Origin: Mactromeris polynyma
Lineage: Eukaryota; Mollusca; Bivalvia; Venerida; Mactridae
Direction of reading: 5' to 3'
Assembly: GCA_032209605.1 (NCBI GenBank)
Contig: JASFXZ010000009.1
Coordinates: forward strand, 12,449,553 to 12,513,552
Length of the DNA stretch: 64,000 bases
Shown: one piece after another, positions 62,463 to 64,000 of the stretch
Numbering within the stretch: the stretch's first letter is position 1
Layout of the letters: every line of letters starts with the position of its first letter
Notes under the pieces: generated by a model
What the model was told of the DNA's origin: nothing
Databases searched by the model: none
Seen by the model: the letters and a program-made list of their open reading frames with translations, nothing else
Translations under genes and position numbers: made by a program

Positions 62463-63165
62463 AGTATCTATCCTTACTTTAGTAGATTATAGCACTACAC
62501 TAGTACTTTTTATGCAGCCAGTGTGAATTAATGTCTAATGATTGCCAAGTCTTCGCTATCAAATTGCACTTGTTTTGAGGCATTCATCAACTAAATAATT
62601 TGCAATTGATGGTAACCGTCTAATAATAATTTCTGCCAAATTAAACGAAATATCACTCCTGTTTGCAACAACATATGACATGCGTTATTACATGAAATGT
62701 ATCTGGATGTATGGAGAAAAACTTGCAAGAACCAAAGCCTAGTGTGTTGGTGATTCATTTCACTTGTAATTTTCTTAATCAAACATAAAAAGATCTTTCT
62801 CTCTGGAATTCATTATTACTTAATGCCTAATTCCAGAGAAACTGGCATTCAAATACTTCCTGGACAGAGTGTAAAACATGGTTTACCACAGACAAGTATC
62901 TTCATGTGTGCATGAGTTGTAGCTATATTTCATCCAATTTGATAATGAAAATTAGTGTTTGCAGAGGGAAATATTTGTCTTATTTTCCACAATTCAATTT
63001 TTACTGTATTTCAAAAGGAAGCGAAACAACAGGACTGAAGCAGTAATGAAATGCCATTTCTGCACACCAAAAAGATTGGCTATAGCAATATCAGGACAGG
63101 TTGCTTTGATCTGGTCTAATATGGTGAGAGTATTTATGAACTGTACTGTCACACATATTCAGCAT

Positions 63166-64000
63166 GTGGGTTCATATCACATGATTCAAGTGTTTGGGTT
63201 CATATCACATGATTCAAGTGTTTGGGATTATGTCACATGATTAAAGTGTTTGGGATTGCGTCACATGATTAAAGTGTTTGGGATTACGTCACATGATTAA
63301 AGTGTTTGGGATTGCGTCACATGATTCAAGTGTTTGGGATTGTGTCACATGATTCAAGTGTTTGGGATCACATGATTAAAAGTTTTTGGGATTGTATCAC
63401 ATGGTTCAAGTGTTTGGGATCACATGATTCAAGTGTTTGGGATTGTATCACATGATTCAAGTGTTTGGAATCACGTCACATGATTCAAGTGTTTGGGATC
63501 ATATCACATGATTCAAGTGTTTGAGATTGTGTCACATGATTCAAGTGTTTGAGATCACGTCACATGATTCAAGTGTTTGGGATTGTGTCACATGATTCAA
63601 GTGTTTGGGATTATATCACATGATTCAAGTGTTTGGGATTGTGTCACATGATTCAAGTGTTTGAGATTGTGTCACATGATTCAAGTGTTTGAGATTGTGT
63701 CACATGATTCAAGTGTTTGGGATTGTATCACATGATTCAAGTGTTAGGGATCACGTCACATGATTCAAGTGTTTGGGATCACGTCACATGATTCAAGTGT
63801 TTGGGATTGCGTCACATGATTCAAGTGTTTGGGATTAAGGTCACATGATTCAAGTGTTTGAGATTGTGTCACATGATTTAAGTGTTTGGGATTGCGTCAC
63901 ATGATTCAAGTGTTTGGGATTAAGGTCACATGATTCAAGTGTTTGAGATTGTGTCACATGATTCAAGTGTTTGGGATTACGTCACATGATTCAAGTGCTT
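63166..64000. repeat. 28-bp minisatellite, about 29 copies, runs off the window
   Basis: The unit is TCACATGATTCAAGTGTT, TGGGATTGTG, with many variants (TGAG, GATCACG, TTAAAG, some units 2-8 bp shorter or longer). Divergence among units is higher than in the other arrays. The true length is not known. Confidence 0.95.

Larger units (their letters stand above)
51208..64000. other. Region upstream of the proposed exons, gene content unclear
   Basis: This stretch would be upstream exons and introns or 5' flank of the minus-strand gene. Apart from the weak exon at 52918-52953 it carries repeats: 72-bp, 45-bp, 80-bp and 28-bp arrays, pogo-like MITEs at 54.2 and 55.8 kb, a SINE at 60.3 kb, a SINE at 62.3 kb and two dispersed-repeat copies at 58.2 and 61.4 kb. 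Short splice-flanked open segments at 57256-57220 and 57584-57552 were seen but their phases do not chain. No promoter or CpG-rich start region is evident. Confidence 0.35.

Overview
This window looks like eukaryotic, AT-rich, mostly non-coding animal DNA. There is no bacterial gene layout, no operon and no long intact ORF. Inference: it comes from a mollusc, probably a bivalve. The reasons are several tRNA-headed SINEs, CAGT-ended TA-inserted MITEs, 'ttgatcggaaa...ggacgga' dispersed repeats of a kind I associate with bivalve genomes, and very dense minisatellites. I cannot name the species.

Reading the minus strand by eye, I find a set of short exon-like open segments. They have good splice signals and reading phases that join from one to the next. 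In transcript order they are 51207-51153, 45783-45641, 40280-40098, 35605-35550, 31143-31115, 24892-24805, 24285-24279 (7 nt), 8530-8497 and 165-1, where the segment runs off the window. The first three are the most convincing. If all are right, they give about 253 codons of one protein spread over 51 kb, with introns of about 0.5 to 16 kb. I do not recognise the protein. Its N-terminal part reads as beta-strand-like, followed by a charged helical stretch with a Cys cluster; its C-terminal part reads as a long hydrophobic/amphipathic helical region. An additional upstream exon is possible at 52953-52918.

The introns and the upstream flank hold roughly 9 kb of tandem arrays: units of 44 bp (4.9-6.6 kb), 36 bp (7.2 kb), 38 bp (12.1 kb), 23 bp (16.2 kb), 52 bp (18.4-19.4 kb), 33 and 34 bp (21.0-22.0 kb), 37 bp (28.7-29.5 kb), 47 bp (32.7-33.6 kb), 35/42 bp (38.4-39.3 kb), 31 bp (49.3 kb), 72 bp (52.3 kb), 45 bp (59.1 kb), 80 bp (59.9 kb) and 28 bp (63.2 kb to the window end). 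Most of the longer apparent ORFs are by-products of these arrays. Mobile-element relics include tRNA-type SINEs (17.6, 35.9, 37.7, 60.3 and 62.4 kb), a SINE-tail insertion with a 13-bp target duplication inside the 60.3-kb SINE, pogo/Tigger-like MITEs (3.4, 13.5, 16.7, 54.3 and 56.0 kb) and two pairs of dispersed repeats.

No tRNA or rRNA gene, CRISPR array, viral gene or autonomous transposase or reverse transcriptase gene was recognised.
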